A DNA stretch of 56,966 nucleotides. Origin: Sphingomonas populi (GTDB lineage: Bacteria > Pseudomonadota > Alphaproteobacteria > Sphingomonadales > Sphingomonadaceae). The translations under genes were made by a program, and so were the position numbers. The notes below the pieces were generated by a model that worked only from the letters and a program-made list of their open reading frames with translations, searched no databases and was not told where the DNA came from. The stretch is from contig NZ_SGIS01000034.1 in assembly GCF_004208535.1 (NCBI RefSeq), forward strand, positions 1 to 56,966, read 5' to 3'. The number at the start of each line of letters is the position of its first letter. Position 1 is the stretch's first letter. Positions 44,866 through 52,739 of the stretch are shown here, one piece after another.

Positions 44866-46184
44866 GCACCCAGACCCTCGAATCGCCCTCGCTGAACGCA
44901 GTCCAGCCCGACGGCTTCTTCACGCGCGGCCTCGCCGACGCCGATCCCGCTGTGTTCGCCGGCGTCGCCCATGAACTCAAGCGCGAGCAGGATCAGATCG
45001 AGCTGATCGCCTCCGAGAACATCGTCTCCAAGGCGGTGCTGGAAGCGCAAGGATCGGTGTTCACCAACAAATATGCCGAGGGCTATCCCGGCAAGCGCTA
45101 TTATCAGGGCTGCCACCCTTCCGACGAGGTCGAGCAGCTCGCGATCGACCGCGCCAAGCAGCTCTTCGGCTGCGGCTTCGCCAACGTCCAGCCGCATTCG
45201 GGCGCGCAGGCCAATGGCGCGGTGATGCTCGCTTTGGTCAAGCCGGGCGAGACGGTGATGGGCCTCAGCCTCGACGCCGGCGGCCACCTGACGCACGGCG
45301 CGCGCGCCGCGATGTCGGGAAAATGGTTCAATGCGGTGCAATATGGCGTCGATCCGGTCACGCACCTGATCGATTACGAACAGGTCGCCGAGATCGCCCG
45401 CGCCAACAGCCCCAAGCTCATCATCGCCGGCGGTTCGGCCTATCCGCGCGAGATCGATTTCGCGAAGTTCCGCGCGATTGCCGATGAGGTCGGCGCGTAT
45501 TTCATAGTCGACATGGCGCATTTCGCCGGCCTCGTCGCCGCCGGCCTGCACCCCTCGCCGCTGCCCCACGCGCATGTCGTGACGACCACCACGCACAAGA
45601 CGCTGCGCGGCCCGCGCGGCGGCATGGTGCTGACCAACGACGAAGCCATCGCCAAGAAGATCAACTCGGCGGTGTTCCCCGGCCTTCAGGGCGGCCCGCT
45701 GATGCACGTCATCGCCGCCAAGGCGGTCGCGTTCGGCGAGGCGCTTCGCCCTGAGTTCAAGACCTACGCCGCCGCCGTGATCGAGAACGCCAAGGTGCTC
45801 GCCGCCACGCTCAAGGAACGCGGCGCGGAAGTCGTCTCGGGCGGCACCGACACGCACCTCGCGCTGATCGATCTCACGCCGCTCGGCGTCACCGGCAAGG
45901 ACGCCGACGAGGCGCTCGAACGCGCCGGCATCACCTGCAACAAGAACGGCATCCCCAACGATCCGCTGCCGCCGACCAAGACCAGCGGCATCCGCGTCGG
46001 CTCGCCCGCCGGCACGACCCGCGGCTTCGGCGTCGCCGAGTTCCGCGAGATCGGCAACATGGTCGCCGACGTGCTCGACGGTCTCCGCAATAACGGCGAA
46101 CAGGGCGACGCGCAGGTCGAGGCCAACGTGCGGACGCGCGTCGCGGCGCTCTGCGCGCGCTTCCCGATCTACGCGAACCTTTGA
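44862..46184 (+). CDS. glyA: Serine hydroxymethyltransferase
   Basis: 440 residues. Conserved blocks: IELIASENIVSKAVLEAQGS, YAEGYPGKRYYQGC, NVQPHSGAQANGAVM, the PLP lysine in TTTHKTLRGPRGG, and GIRVGSPAGTTRGF. It moves the serine hydroxymethyl group to tetrahydrofolate and yields glycine, which also feeds ALA synthase. AAAGGG precedes the ATG. Confidence 0.96.
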   Translation: MSTQTLESPSLNAVQPDGFFTRGLADADPAVFAGVAHELKREQDQIELIASENIVSKAVLEAQGSVFTNKYAEGYPGKRYYQGCHPSDEVEQLAIDRAKQLFGCGFANVQPHSGAQANGAVMLALVKPGETVMGLSLDAGGHLTHGARAAMSGKWFNAVQYGVDPVTHLIDYEQVAEIARANSPKLIIAGGSAYPREIDFAKFRAIADEVGAYFIVDMAHFAGLVAAGLHPSPLPHAHVVTTTTHKTLRGPRGGMVLTNDEAIAKKINSAVFPGLQGGPLMHVIAAKAVAFGEALRPEFKTYAAAVIENAKVLAATLKERGAEVVSGGTDTHLALIDLTPLGVTGKDADEALERAGITCNKNGIPNDPLPPTKTSGIRVGSPAGTTRGFGVAEFREIGNMVADVLDGLRNNGEQGDAQVEANVRTRVAALCARFPIYANL

Positions 46185-46200
46185 TGCGCTCACGCGCATG

Positions 46201-46282
46201 CGGTGCCGGCCCACTCCCCCACCCGGCCGCCCATCCAGAATACCCTGAGTGGGCGGCCGGGTGGGGGAGCGGGCCGGCACCG
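46201..46282. repeat. Very long hairpin between glyA and nrdR
   Basis: Two 33-bp arms (starting CGGTGCCGGCCCACTCCCCC and ending GCGGGCCGGCACCG) with a single mismatch enclose a 16-nt loop (TCCAGAATACCCTGAG). No T-run follows, so it is not a standard terminator. It ends 21 bp before the nrdR ATG and includes no part of its coding region. Different in sequence from families A-E. Confidence 0.85.
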
Positions 46283-46303
46283 CTCTTCCAAAAGGAAGCC
46301 TAA

Positions 46304-46765
46304 ATGCGCTGCCCCTTCTGCGGCCATGAAGACAGTCAGGTAAAGGACAGCCGCCCCACCGAAGACGGGGCGGCAATCCGCCGCCGCCGCCAGTGCGAGG
46401 GCTGCGCGGCGCGTTTCACCACGTTCGAACGCATCCAGCTCCGCGAACTGGTGGTGCTGAAAAGCGAGGACCGCCGCGAACCCTTCGACCGCGAGAAACT
46501 GCTCCGCTCACTGCTGATCGCCGCCCGCAAACGCCCGATCGAGCCGCTGCGGCTGGAGAAACTCGTCTCGGGCATCCAGCGCCAGTTGGAAACGCAGGGC
46601 GAAACCGAAGTGCAATCGCAGCGCATCGGCGAAATGGTGATGGACGGCCTCAAGGGTATGGACTCGGTCGCCTACATCCGCTTCGCCAGCGTCTATAAGG
46701 ACTTCCGCGAGGCGAAGGATTTCGAGGAATTCGCCGGCAATGTGAGCGCGGTGGCGAAGGGGTGA
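46304..46765 (+). CDS. nrdR: Transcriptional repressor NrdR
   Basis: 153 residues, full length. The N-terminal zinc ribbon is MRCPFCGHEDSQVKDSRP with the second Cys pair in RRRRQCEGCAARF; an ATP-cone domain follows (VVLKSEDRREPFDREKLLRS onward). It represses ribonucleotide reductase genes when dATP is plentiful. It follows glyA, as in many proteobacteria. Confidence 0.96.
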   Translation: MRCPFCGHEDSQVKDSRPTEDGAAIRRRRQCEGCAARFTTFERIQLRELVVLKSEDRREPFDREKLLRSLLIAARKRPIEPLRLEKLVSGIQRQLETQGETEVQSQRIGEMVMDGLKGMDSVAYIRFASVYKDFREAKDFEEFAGNVSAVAKG

Positions 46766-46798
46766 TGGGGTGATGGCGCGGTAACTCCGTACCCCCAA

Positions 46799-46845
46799 CC
46801 GTTCGTGTCGAGCGAAGTCGAGACACCTTCGCTCGGGACGAGCGG
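46799..46845. repeat. Family-A palindrome, right half truncated
   Basis: Left half complete and TC-type (GTGTC / GACAC arms around GAGCGAAGTCGA). The right half keeps only CTTCGCTCGGGACGAGCGG. It lies between nrdR and the GIY-YIG gene. Confidence 0.75.
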
Positions 46846-46906
46846 AAGGTGCCCGCGCTCGCTATCGAGCTTGTCGAAATAGCGTATCGAGGGATAGAGC
46901 CGCGCG

Positions 46907-48067
46907 ATGAGCTTCTGGGTCTACATCCTCCGCTGCGCCGACGGCACCTATTATACCGGCCACACCGACGATCTCGAACGCCGCATCGGTCAGCACATGA
47001 CGGGCGAGATTCAGGGGTATACCCAGTCGCGTCTCCCGGTCGCGTTGATGTGGTCGCAGGATTTCCCGTCGCGCATCGAAGCGCTTGAGGCTGAACAGCG
47101 GATCAAACCCTGGGCTCGCGCGAAGAAGGAAGCGCTGATCGCGTCGGACTGGGCTGCGCTCAGCGTGGCGGCGATGCCACCCTCGGAACGCGACGAGCGT
47201 CAGCACTCTGTCCCTCGACTTCGCTCGGGACGAACGGAGGTTGAGGACGAACCATCTTCCCTCAAGGTTGCGGAGACCCCTTCCCCCCCCGTTCCTGCCG
47301 AGCGAAGTCGAGGCACCGATCCCGACACCCACCAGCCGCCCCCACCCCCCGTCATCGTCCTGGTCCGCCCGCAGCTCGGCGAGAACATCGGCAAGGCCGC
47401 GCGCGCGATGCTCAATTTCGGGCTTACCGAGATGCGCCTCGTCGCCCCGCGCGATGGCTGGCCCAACCCGTCGGCTGGCCCCGCCGCCTCGGGCGCGGAC
47501 AGCGTGCTTGAACAGGCGCAGGTGTTCGAGACGCTCGCCGAGGCGATCGCCGATTGCCCCAACGTCTATGCCACCACGGTGCGCAAGCGCGGCGTCACCA
47601 AGCCGGTCGTGACCCCGGAGGTCGCCGCACGCAAAGTCCACGCCGGGCCGGGCCGCAGCGCGATCCTGTTCGGGCCGGAACGTTCGGGGCTGGAGACCGA
47701 CGACGTCGCGGTCGCGCGCGAGATCATCACCGTGCCGATCAACCCCGAGTTCGGCTCGCTCAATCTCGCGCAAGCGGTGATCCTCGTCGCCTATGAATGG
47801 TCCAAGGGAGTCGCGCTCGCGCAGCCGCCCGAAGTCGATCTGCCCGAACCGGCCCCCCAGGAAGACCTCGACGGCATGATCGCGCAGCTCGACGACATGC
47901 TCGTCGGCGCCAATTTCTTCTATCCGCCCGACCGCACCGTCGCGACGCGGCGGACGCTGCGCACTCTGCTCACCAAACCAGGCTGGTCGAGCCAGGAAGT
48001 CCGCACCTTGCGCGGCGTGCTGTCAGCGCTCGCCGGGGCAAAACGGAAGAAGGAACCCCGCAGCTAA
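46907..48067 (+). CDS. GIY-YIG nuclease fused in frame to TrmJ-like RNA methyltransferase
   Basis: One frame of 386 codons. Residues 1-90 are a UPF0213-type GIY-YIG domain (FWVYILRCADGTYYTGHTDD, LERRIGQH, EAEQRIKPWARAKKEALI). Residues 91-147 are a linker encoded partly by two family-A half-units (SVPRLRSGRT and PVPAERSRGT). From about 148 follows a SpoU/TrmH-fold methyltransferase of the TrmJ type: VIVLVRPQLGENIGKAARAM, FGPERSGLETDDV and NPEFGSLNLAQAV. Both are normally separate genes. There is no good start codon for the methyltransferase after residue 90, and a C-run near 47282-47290 could hide a frameshift. TrmJ makes 2'-O-methyl at tRNA position 32. Confidence 0.8.
   Translation: MSFWVYILRCADGTYYTGHTDDLERRIGQHMTGEIQGYTQSRLPVALMWSQDFPSRIEALEAEQRIKPWARAKKEALIASDWAALSVAAMPPSERDERQHSVPRLRSGRTEVEDEPSSLKVAETPSPPVPAERSRGTDPDTHQPPPPPVIVLVRPQLGENIGKAARAMLNFGLTEMRLVAPRDGWPNPSAGPAASGADSVLEQAQVFETLAEAIADCPNVYATTVRKRGVTKPVVTPEVAARKVHAGPGRSAILFGPERSGLETDDVAVAREIITVPINPEFGSLNLAQAVILVAYEWSKGVALAQPPEVDLPEPAPQEDLDGMIAQLDDMLVGANFFYPPDRTVATRRTLRTLLTKPGWSSQEVRTLRGVLSALAGAKRKKEPRS
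47210..47237 (-). repeat. Family-A half-unit, CC type, inside a coding region
   Basis: Read on the minus strand: CCGTTC, then GTCCC / GGGAC arms around GAGCGAAGTCGA. On the plus strand it encodes VPRLRSGRT in the linker of the GIY-YIG/TrmJ frame. Confidence 0.8.
47289..47316 (+). repeat. Family-A half-unit, GC type, inside a coding region
   Basis: CCGTTC, then CTGCC / GGCAC arms around GAGCGAAGTCGA (first arm base mismatched). It encodes PVPAERSRGT. With 47210-47237 it forms an inverted pair whose orientation is opposite to all other pairs in the window (tail to tail). Confidence 0.75.
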
Positions 48068-48071
48068 CCTC

Positions 48072-48141
48072 CCGTTCGTCCCGAGCGAAGTCGAGGGATG
48101 GTCCCAAGCGCTGGCGCCTCGACTGCGCTCGGCACGAACGG
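48072..48141. repeat. Family-A REPIN-like palindrome
   Basis: Head-to-head pair: CC-type left half (GTCCC / GGGAT with a G-T pair), GC-type right half (GTGCC / GGCGC with a T-G pair). It starts 5 bp after the methyltransferase stop, on the side facing the convergent PAP2 gene. Confidence 0.85.
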
Positions 48142-48159
48142 AAGCGATGAAGTCGGCCC

Positions 48160-49101
48160 TCAAACCCGGCTCGGCTGGAACTCCGGCGCCCCGACCCGCC
48201 CGCGCCCGCGTTCCGCCGAGACGAACCCCACCACCGCTATCGCCACCAGCGCGACCAGCATGCCGAGGATCATGTCGGAGAGGTAATGCGTGCCCTCGAT
48301 CGGCGTCGATAGCAGCATCGCCGCGTTGATCGCCACCACCGCCCAGCGCAGTGGCCGGATTTGCCACCCCGCCGCGATGAACAGGAACGCCGACGCGGTA
48401 TGGAAGCTCGGCGCCGAGACGAGGCCACGCAACTGGCCCAGATCGATTACGGTGTCGCCGCCCGCGCGCAGCACCGGGATCAGCCCCTGCTGCCACGTCT
48501 CGCTCTCGGGCAGGTACGGCATCGGCCCATGCCACAGATAGGACAGCGGGCCGACCGCCGGCATCATCGGATACAGCACCAGCGCGATGATCGCCGCCAA
48601 CCAGAAGGTCGCGAAGAAGCGATAGGCATCCTCGTTACGCCCCTCCCATGCGAACCAGCCCAGGATCACCGCCGGGGTCAGATAGATGCTGCGATAGGCG
48701 GCGGTGCCGAGCAGTTGCAGGCTGCGATGCGCGGCGACCATATCGTACATCCCGATCCAGTCGAACCCGAGCAGCCGGTCGGCATGCTGGAGCGCGGCAT
48801 CGCTGAACCCGTGCGACATCGCCGCGAGCGGATATGATGCGACCGCACCCATCAACACCATCGCGGTCAGCACCGCATAGAAGGTGCCGGTCCGCGCCGC
48901 GATCACCAGCATCGGCGTCGGCCACCGTCGCGCCGCGACGCGCAGCGCCGCTGCCGTCACCGCCACGCCGACGAAGGGCAGGTTGCTCGGGCTCCACGGA
49001 TTGATGCTCAGCCCGGCATGATGCAACAGCGCCACCAGCACGACGAAGGACAACAAAAGGCCCGAGGCGATCCATTTGGGCGCAGAGGACAGGGTCAACA
49101 C
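48160..49101 (-). CDS. PAP2-superfamily membrane phosphatase / IPC-synthase-like protein
   Basis: 313 residues with a GTG start at 49101 and six or more membrane spans. The PAP2 catalytic motifs are SAPSFHTASAFLF and GTHYLSDMILGMLV; the C-terminal layout (PMMPAVGPLSYLW before the motif) resembles Aur1/inositol-phosphorylceramide synthase-like proteins. It may act in lipid head-group exchange or lipid phosphate removal. A PHO-box-like site lies upstream, as for btaA. Confidence 0.82.
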   Translation of the reverse strand: MLTLSSAPKWIASGLLLSFVVLVALLHHAGLSINPWSPSNLPFVGVAVTAAALRVAARRWPTPMLVIAARTGTFYAVLTAMVLMGAVASYPLAAMSHGFSDAALQHADRLLGFDWIGMYDMVAAHRSLQLLGTAAYRSIYLTPAVILGWFAWEGRNEDAYRFFATFWLAAIIALVLYPMMPAVGPLSYLWHGPMPYLPESETWQQGLIPVLRAGGDTVIDLGQLRGLVSAPSFHTASAFLFIAAGWQIRPLRWAVVAINAAMLLSTPIEGTHYLSDMILGMLVALVAIAVVGFVSAERGRGRVGAPEFQPSRV

Positions 49102-49173
49102 GGTGAATCCGAAACTCCGGGGCTGCCGATCGGCACGAGAGGCGTGTCGATCGAGTCACACACGCTATAGCGC

Positions 49174-49191
49174 GTTACACATAAATGACAG
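49174..49191 (-). promoter_or_regulatory. PHO-box-like site upstream of the PAP2 gene
   Basis: On the minus strand CTGTCAT (exact PhoB repeat), a 4-bp AT-rich spacer TTAT, and GTGTAAC (5 of 7). It ends 73 bp before the GTG start. A second CTGTCAT lies at 49238-49232 without a partner repeat. Confidence 0.45.
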
Positions 49192-49266
49192 CCCTGTGCG
49201 CCGCCGTGGCTATCGCCGCCCTGAACTGCGCATGACAGAAGTGTCATCCAAGCCACACCGATGCGC

Positions 49267-49674
49267 TCACCCGTCGAACGCGCCCAGCGCCAGCACCACC
49301 GCCCATTCCGCTTCACCGACCGGGCTGACCGACAGCCGCGACTGGCGCAGCATCTCGAGCCCCGCCAGCGTCGGCTCGGCCCGGATCGCCGCCAGCGTGA
49401 CCGGCCTGGGCATCGCCGCGACGGGCGCGACCGCGACCGACACCCAGCGCGGCACATCGCCGTCCTGCTGCGCCGTCCGCACGATCTCCATCACGCCGAC
49501 CACCGCCTTCTCCTTGCCCGAATGGTAGAAGAACGCGCGGTCGCCGACCGCCATCGCCTTCAGGTGCAGCGCTGCCGCCGGGTTGCGCACCCCGGTCCAT
49601 TCGGTCGTGCCCTCGGCAACCAGATCAGCCCAGGCATAGCTTTCCGGTTCCGACTTCATCAGCCAATATGCCAT
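49267..49674 (-). CDS. EVE-domain protein
   Basis: 135 residues from ATG 49674 (AAGGGGGG just upstream; ATG 49677 also in frame). EVE pattern: YWLMKSEPESYAWADL, WTGVRNPAAALHLKAMAVGD, AFFYHSGKEKAVVGVMEIV and PVTLAAIRAEPTLAGLEML. EVE domains belong to the PUA-like fold and bind modified bases in RNA or DNA. Stand-alone EVE proteins like this are common housekeeping genes of unknown target. Confidence 0.9.
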   Translation of the reverse strand: MAYWLMKSEPESYAWADLVAEGTTEWTGVRNPAAALHLKAMAVGDRAFFYHSGKEKAVVGVMEIVRTAQQDGDVPRWVSVAVAPVAAMPRPVTLAAIRAEPTLAGLEMLRQSRLSVSPVGEAEWAVVLALGAFDG

Positions 49675-49829
49675 CATCCCCCCCTTCGTCACGATGCCGC
49701 GTATAAACCACAGCTTAACGCACCATTCCGAGCGTGTTCAGACCGACTCGGCTAGTCAAGTGCAACAAGCTGGTCCACCGAAGCGTTATATCGGCAATGC
49801 GGACGGGCTTTGATACGAGGAGGTTGGAG

Positions 49830-50210
49830 ATGAACGCGTTTTTGAAAAAGGCCGGTCTTGGTGTCGCCCTGGCCGCGACGGCGTTGACGGCGGCGGTTCC
49901 GGCTGAGGCGCAGTGGCGCGGCGGCTATCGCGGTGGGTATCACGGCGGGTATCATCGTGGCGGTGACGCGACCGGCGCAGCGCTGCTTGGCGGCATCGTC
50001 GGTCTCGGCGTCGGTGCGGCGATCGCCAGCAGCAACCGTGGCTATGATCGTGGCTACTACCGTGGCGGCGGCTATTACGACGGTCCGCGCGGCTATTACG
50101 CTGCCCCGCCCGCGTATTATTACGACGAATATCGCGGCCCGCGCTGCTACAGTTCGTGGCGCTGGGACCCCTATTACGGGGAAAACGTCCGGGTCCGCGT
50201 CTGCAACTGA
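49830..50210 (+). CDS. Secreted Gly/Tyr-rich small protein
   Basis: 126 residues from ATG 49830 with AGGAGG 6 bp upstream. Signal peptide cleaved near VPAEAQ; then GGYRGG/GGYHRGG repeats, a glycine-zipper-like span (AALLGGIVGLGVGAAIASS), Tyr-rich tracts (YYRGGGYYDGPRGYY), and a short conserved end CYSSWRWDPYYGENVRVRVC. Similar glycine-zipper proteins occur in sphingomonad envelopes; function unknown. Confidence 0.7.
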   Translation: MNAFLKKAGLGVALAATALTAAVPAEAQWRGGYRGGYHGGYHRGGDATGAALLGGIVGLGVGAAIASSNRGYDRGYYRGGGYYDGPRGYYAAPPAYYYDEYRGPRCYSSWRWDPYYGENVRVRVCN

Positions 50211-50306
50211 TCCGACCGGCACGGAACGCAAGACGGCGCGGGCTTCCCCCCGCGCCGTTTTCGCATCTGGCCTTCCCGCATCTTTTCCGCCAAGAAGCGC
50301 GCCATC

Positions 50307-50573
50307 ATGACCGACACACCCCCCGATCGCCTTTCATCCAACCCGCGCAGCCCGTTCTTTGACGAGGCCAAGCTCTCGCGCGGGATCGGCATCCGCTTCA
50401 AGGGCAAGGAGCGCACCGACGTTGAGGAATATTGCCGCTCCGAAGGCTGGATTCGCGTCGCGCTCGGCAAGAAGGTCGACCGCAACGGCCAGCCGCTGAC
50501 GCTCAAGCTGTCCGGCGAAGTCGAGTCGTGGTTCGAGCGCCCGGCCGAGGGCGAAGAAGAGACGGAAGCCTAA
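50307..50573 (+). CDS. DUF3297 family protein
   Basis: 88 residues. It matches the DUF3297 layout: DRLSSNPRSPFFDEAKLSRG at the start, GIGIRFKGKERTDVEEYCRS and WIRVALGKKVDRNGQPLTLK, then an acidic tail. Widespread small cytoplasmic proteins of unknown function. Confidence 0.85.
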   Translation: MTDTPPDRLSSNPRSPFFDEAKLSRGIGIRFKGKERTDVEEYCRSEGWIRVALGKKVDRNGQPLTLKLSGEVESWFERPAEGEEETEA

Positions 50574-50575
50574 TC

Positions 50576-50661
50576 GTCGCCCCGGCGTAGGCCGGGGCCG
50601 CTGGGTTCGGGGCAACCGGCTCGCCAAATTACGTGACGGCCCCGGCCTACGCCGGGGCGAC
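50576..50661. repeat. Family-C palindrome, copy 1
   Basis: Arms GTCGCCCCGGCGTAGGCCGG and its partner GGCCCCGGCCTACGCCGGGG around a 40-bp middle. It starts 3 bp after the DUF3297 stop. The inverted copy at 52740-52824 shares both arms and part of the middle (GGCTCGCCAA on matching strands). Confidence 0.85.
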
Positions 50662-50670
50662 CACCCCAAA

Positions 50671-50739
50671 CCGTTCGTGTCGAGCGAAGTCGAGACACCT
50701 GCGCCCGGCTAGTCCCTCGACTTCGCTCGGGACGAACGG
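50671..50739. repeat. Family-A REPIN-like palindrome
   Basis: Head-to-head pair: TC-type left half (GTGTC / GACAC), CC-type right half (GTCCC / GGGAC), both with perfect arms and CCGTTC flanks. It lies next to a family-C unit in the gap before the convergent regulator gene. Confidence 0.87.
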
Positions 50740-50787
50740 GGAGTGAAAGAAGCCGATCAAGCCTCTCTCACCTCCCCCAACCTCACC

Positions 50788-51588
50788 TCAATGCACGAAC
50801 CGCGCGACCACGTCGCGGTAGCTGCGGCTCACCTTCACCTGCGCGCCGCTTCCCAGCACCAAGAAGCATTCGCCATTGGTGTGCGGCTTCACCTCCTTGA
50901 CCAGATCGAGGTTGACGATCGTCGAGCGATGCACGCGCTGGAACCGGCGCGGGTCGAGCCTTTTCTCCAGATCCTTCATCGTCTCGCGCAGGATCAGCGT
51001 GTTGTCGCCGGTGTAGATGCACATGTAATCGCCCGCCGCGTCGATCCGCTCGATCGTATCGACATCCACGCGGAAGATCTGGCCGCGATCCTTGATGTTG
51101 ATGAGCTTTTCGAAACGGTTCGCCGAAACCTGCTCGTCGCTGCCGCCAAGCTCGTCGACCGATTCGGGCGCGACCTCGGCGAGCACTTCGCGCAACCGGT
51201 CAACCTCCTCGACGCCGCGCTTCTCGGCGAGCCGCTGGCGCACGCGGTCGAGCGTGTCGGCAAGCCGCGCCTCGTCGACCGGCTTCATCAGATAATCGGT
51301 CGCCTGCGCCTCGAACGCCTTCAGCGCGTGGTCCGAATAGGCGGTCACGAACACGAACAGCGGCGGTTCGACCTCCATCAGCCCCTGCACGACCGAGAAG
51401 CCGTCGAAGCCGGGCATCTGGATGTCGAGGAAGACAAGGTCGGGTTTGTGAGTCTTGATCGCGCGGATCGCCTCGCGGCCATTGGCGCATTTCTCGATGA
51501 TCTCGACATCGTCATGCGCTTGCAGTCTCAGCTCGAGACCCTGGATCGCCAGGGGTTCGTCATCGACCAGGATGGTACGGATCGTCAT
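50788..51588 (-). CDS. LytTR-family response regulator
   Basis: 266 residues. An N-terminal receiver has acidic residues in TILVDDEPLA, the phosphoacceptor in KPDLVFLDIQMPGFDG and Lys in DYLMKPVDEARL. A LytTR DNA-binding domain follows (VDVDTIERIDAAGDYMCIYT to RRFQRVHRSTIVNLDLVKEV). Its start overlaps the kinase stop by 4 bp, making a LytS/LytR-type pair. Direct repeats bound by such regulators were not found near the operon. Confidence 0.92.
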   Translation of the reverse strand: MTIRTILVDDEPLAIQGLELRLQAHDDVEIIEKCANGREAIRAIKTHKPDLVFLDIQMPGFDGFSVVQGLMEVEPPLFVFVTAYSDHALKAFEAQATDYLMKPVDEARLADTLDRVRQRLAEKRGVEEVDRLREVLAEVAPESVDELGGSDEQVSANRFEKLINIKDRGQIFRVDVDTIERIDAAGDYMCIYTGDNTLILRETMKDLEKRLDPRRFQRVHRSTIVNLDLVKEVKPHTNGECFLVLGSGAQVKVSRSYRDVVARFVH

Positions 51589-52691
51589 GCGGCCTCTCTC
51601 TTCGGTTCCTCTAACTGGAACGGTATTTCAATCTCGACCCCATATCCGCCCCCTGGGATCGAACGCGTTTCGAAACGGTGGTCAGACCCGAAAGTCTGCG
51701 CCAGCCGCTCCCTGATGTTGGCGAGCCCCACGCCTGTCGATGCGCTTGCCCGCGCTTTCGTTTCATACAAGCCCGGCCCGGTATCGGATACGGCGATCTG
51801 CACCCGATCCCCGCTCAACCGCGCGGTGACGTTGATTTCGGCCCCCTCTTCCTTGGGTGTCACCGCGTATTTGATCGCATTTTCGACGAGCGGCTGGAGC
51901 AGCAGCGACGGCAACCGCGCCTGCGACACGCGCGGATCGATCTCGAAGCTTGGGCGCAGGCGGTCCTCGAAACGCATCTTCTCGATTTCGAGATAGAGCT
52001 TCAGAGTTTCAACCTCCTGCTGGAGCGTGACATTCGCGGTCGGCTCGTTGGCGAGCGTGTAGCGCAGGAACGACGACAGCCGGCTCAGCATCGCGTTGGC
52101 GCGCTCGGTCTGCTTGAGCAGCACCAGCGTCGAGATCGAGTTTAACGTGTTGAACAGGAAGTGCGGGTTGAGTTGATAGCGCAGCATCGCGAGCTGCGCC
52201 GAGCTGGCGGTGTTCTCCAGCGCCGCCATCTGGTCCATCTGCGCTTCGACGATCAGGTAGAAATTGATCCCGAAATACAGCGCCGACCAGCCGGCAAGCA
52301 CGGTGAAGTTGAGGAAGATCGTCCCCAGCACCAGCCCGAGGTTCAGCCCCGGATCGGCCAGTTTGATGAACGAGAACGAAAACGCGTCGAGCACCGAATA
52401 CAGCACCGTCGCCACTGCGAGCGTGACGATCGTCAGCAGGATCGCGGCGAGCTGCCGCTGGTTCCGGTAATAATGGTAGAGCGTCGAGAGCAGCAGCGTG
52501 ATGCAATAGCCGACGATCGATTCGACAATCACCGGCACCACGCCCGAAATGTCCTGCCCGTTCGACACGCTGGAAACGCTGCGCAACAGCAGATAGCCCG
52601 ACCACCCCGCCGCCTGCAGCCGCCAGAACGCGCGCCCCTTGTCCTCGAAAAACGGCCGCGAGAAGATCGCGGGAAGGGAAAACAGCGCCAT
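51585..52691 (-). CDS. LytS-type sensor histidine kinase (His_kinase family)
   Basis: 368 residues from ATG 52691; the longer open frame upstream is repeat DNA. Four membrane spans occupy about 40-150 (for example IVESIVGYCITLLLSTLYHY), then the phosphoacceptor region LRYQLNPHFLFNTLNSISTL and an ATPase domain with LLLQPLVENAIKYAV and VSDTGPGL. This is the 5TM/His_kinase (PF06580) type, paired with the LytTR regulator. The signal is unknown. Confidence 0.92.
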   Translation of the reverse strand: MALFSLPAIFSRPFFEDKGRAFWRLQAAGWSGYLLLRSVSSVSNGQDISGVVPVIVESIVGYCITLLLSTLYHYYRNQRQLAAILLTIVTLAVATVLYSVLDAFSFSFIKLADPGLNLGLVLGTIFLNFTVLAGWSALYFGINFYLIVEAQMDQMAALENTASSAQLAMLRYQLNPHFLFNTLNSISTLVLLKQTERANAMLSRLSSFLRYTLANEPTANVTLQQEVETLKLYLEIEKMRFEDRLRPSFEIDPRVSQARLPSLLLQPLVENAIKYAVTPKEEGAEINVTARLSGDRVQIAVSDTGPGLYETKARASASTGVGLANIRERLAQTFGSDHRFETRSIPGGGYGVEIEIPFQLEEPKREAA

Positions 52692-52739
52692 GCGGCCCAC
52701 CCTAGCCCGGCTGGAAGGAGAGCGCAAAGTCACCACATC

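Noticed and set aside
49232..49247. ATGACA-GAAG-TGTCAT palindrome as an operator.
   Set aside because: Short and single; its half-site equals the PhoB repeat CTGTCAT, so I mention it only in the PHO-like entry.
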